Source: an uncultured Sphaerochaeta sp. (lineage in GTDB: Bacteria > Spirochaetota > Spirochaetia > Sphaerochaetales > Sphaerochaetaceae). From it: 64,000 nucleotides of DNA. Made by a program: the position numbers and the translations under genes. This document shows, one piece after another, positions 62,789 to 64,000 of the stretch (position 1 is the first letter of the stretch; each line of letters starts with the position of its first letter). The notes beneath the pieces are model-generated. The model had not been told where the DNA came from and did no database searches. It saw only the letters and a list, made by a program, of their open reading frames with translations. The DNA is taken from NCBI RefSeq assembly GCF_963667405.1, contig NZ_OY763408.1, positions 2,813,757 to 2,877,756 of the forward strand, read 5' to 3'.

Positions 62789-64000
62789 CAGATAAGGTTC
62801 TCCATAATGAATTCGCGTCGATCAGGAGTGTTGTTGCCCATATAGAACTCCAAAGTCTTGTGCATCTCGTTCATACCTGCAATGGAAACCGGTATGAGAC
62901 GCATATCCTCACCGATGAACTGCCCGAACTCCTTGGGATCGATCTCCCCAAGCCCCTTGAACCGGGTAACCTCACTGTTCCTGATCTGGGCGGTTGCATT
63001 GTCACGTTCCCGCTCACTGTAACAGTAGACCGTCTGGTTCTTGTTGCGCACCCGAAACAGCGGAGTCTCCAGAATGTAGACCCGTCCGGCGAATACGAGA
63101 TCCTCAAAATAGGTGAGAAAGTAGGTCATCAGAAGGTTGCGGATATGAAACCCGTCATTGTCAGCATCGGTGGCGATGATGACCTTGCCGTAACGCAATC
63201 CCTCAACCCCATTCTCGATGCCCAAGGCAACCATCATATTGTAGAGCTCTGCATTCTTGTAGATTTCGGTCTTCTTCTTCCCATAGACATTGAGAATCTT
63301 TCCCCGCAGGCTGAATACGGCCTGGGTCATGACATCCCGCGTCTTGGTGATCGTTCCGCTGGCGCTGTCACCCTCGGTGAGGAAGATCATCGAACGCTCA
63401 CACTCATCCTGGTGAGAGGCGCTTTGCCCAAGATGGTATTTGCAGTCCTTGAGCTTGGGTATGTTCAGCGAGACCTTCTTCGCCGACTCCCTTGCTCCCT
63501 TCTTCACCTCATTGAGCTCCTTGCGCAGAGCCTCGTTGTTGATGACTTTCTGGTAGAGTTTGTTCGCTTCCTCGGTATTCTTCAGCAGGAAGTCAATGAT
63601 GGCATCCTTGACCTCATTCACAATCCAGGTGCGGATCTCGGTATTGCTCAGCTTGTTCTTGGTCTGGGACTCGAAAACCGGGTCCTTCACCTTCACCGCA
63701 ATGGCCCCAACCACCCCCTCACGGGCGTCCTGGGGTGCCCAGTTCTTCTTGAAGTGCTCGTTGATCGCCTTGAGGATACCCTCCTTGAATGCGCTCTGGT
63801 GGGTACCTCCGTCGTTGGTATGCTGCCCGTTTACATAGGAGAAGTAGTTCTCCCCATAGCTGCCACCCACATGGGTCAGCGCAAATTCAAGCTGCTTGCC
63901 CTGGTAGTGGATGATGGAGTAGAGGTTCTCACTGCCCACTTCCTTGTCCAGCAGATCGAGCAGACCATGGGCGGAACGGTAGATCTTGTTGTTGTAGTCA
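62788..64000 (-). CDS. parE: DNA topoisomerase IV subunit B, C-terminal part (runs off right edge)
   Basis: The frame is open from the window edge to the stop at 62788 (about 404 codons). Transducer segment (FALTHVGGSYGENYF, KFKN-like Lys region), then TOPRIM with IFLTEGDSASG and TDADNDGFHIRNLLMTYF, and the tail RREFIMENLI typical of ParE/GyrB. The ATPase N-terminus lies beyond the window. Pairs with the overlapping parC to form a heterotetramer. Confidence 0.88.
   Translation of the reverse strand, partial: DYNNKIYRSAHGLLDLLDKEVGSENLYSIIHYQGKQLEFALTHVGGSYGENYFSYVNGQHTNDGGTHQSAFKEGILKAINEHFKKNWAPQDAREGVVGAIAVKVKDPVFESQTKNKLSNTEIRTWIVNEVKDAIIDFLLKNTEEANKLYQKVINNEALRKELNEVKKGARESAKKVSLNIPKLKDCKYHLGQSASHQDECERSMIFLTEGDSASGTITKTRDVMTQAVFSLRGKILNVYGKKKTEIYKNAELYNMMVALGIENGVEGLRYGKVIIATDADNDGFHIRNLLMTYFLTYFEDLVFAGRVYILETPLFRVRNKNQTVYCYSERERDNATAQIRNSEVTRFKGLGEIDPKEFGQFIGEDMRLIPVSIAGMNEMHKTLEFYMGNNTPDRREFIMENLI

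Noticed and set aside
1..64000. CRISPR arrays, insertion sequences or rRNA
   Set aside because: No regularly spaced repeats, transposase frames or rRNA-like segments were seen on reading through the window.

Overview
The window looks like a chromosomal stretch of a free-living or host-associated anaerobic, fermentative, sugar-using bacterium. The best guess is Spirochaetota, close to Sphaerochaeta. That placement is an inference from the gene set: type III glutamine synthetase, split archaeal-type glutamate synthase, adenosylcobalamin-dependent ribonucleotide reductase, pyruvate:ferredoxin oxidoreductase, rubredoxin, a DUF4954-like protein and many sugar ABC systems. No 16S rRNA gene is present to confirm it. 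Most of the window has mid-50s GC; 24.4-30.2 kb is clearly AT-richer.

Nitrogen block (1-10.5 kb). A glnN-type glutamine synthetase (minus, runs off the left edge) is divergent from a plus operon. That operon encodes a four-part glutamate synthase (amidotransferase, FMN/Fe-S core, GXGXG domain, plus ferredoxin and FAD reductase), a second glutamine synthetase, an ANTAR antiterminator and CTP synthase, followed by tRNA-Ala(CGC). The two divergent leaders share one design: a sigma70 promoter, then within about 20 nt a 4-bp hairpin with the identical hexaloop AAAGGC. The loop's last three bases and the hairpin's 3' strand are re-used as the 5' arm of an intrinsic terminator. Together with the ANTAR gene in the operon this is a compact, probably autoregulated antitermination circuit, and it is the most interesting item in the window.

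10.5-24.4 kb holds an OFA-like transporter, a PadR/HAAS-domain membrane pair, a DUF4954-like beta-helix protein, an esterase, and a LacI-controlled sugar ABC operon. That operon ends with an unassigned alpha/alpha-barrel protein and an endonuclease/exonuclease/phosphatase-fold enzyme. 24.4-29.8 kb is a low-GC cassette (GntR, TRAP transporter DctPQM, FucI-like isomerase) bounded by exact 41-bp direct repeats that are each a terminator hairpin.

30.2-42.8 kb encodes redox functions: a MarR-controlled CoA-disulfide-reductase/rhodanese/TusA/DsrE fusion, rubredoxin, flavodoxin, two nitroreductases and an MFS carrier. A YesN/YesM two-component system with its own sugar-binding lipoprotein follows. 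42.8-57 kb holds an mglBAC galactose/glucose importer, a cytoplasmic pectinesterase-like protein, PFOR, an MFS carrier, NrdJ behind tandem NrdR boxes, and NADP-type glutamate dehydrogenase. 57-64 kb has a PEP/pyruvate-binding kinase-like gene broken by a one-base deletion, an RluA-family pseudouridine synthase, and the topoisomerase IV genes parC and parE (parE runs off the right edge).

A recurring oddity is that several single genes have a -10 hexamer ending 5-7 nt before the start codon and no Shine-Dalgarno, which implies leaderless mRNAs.
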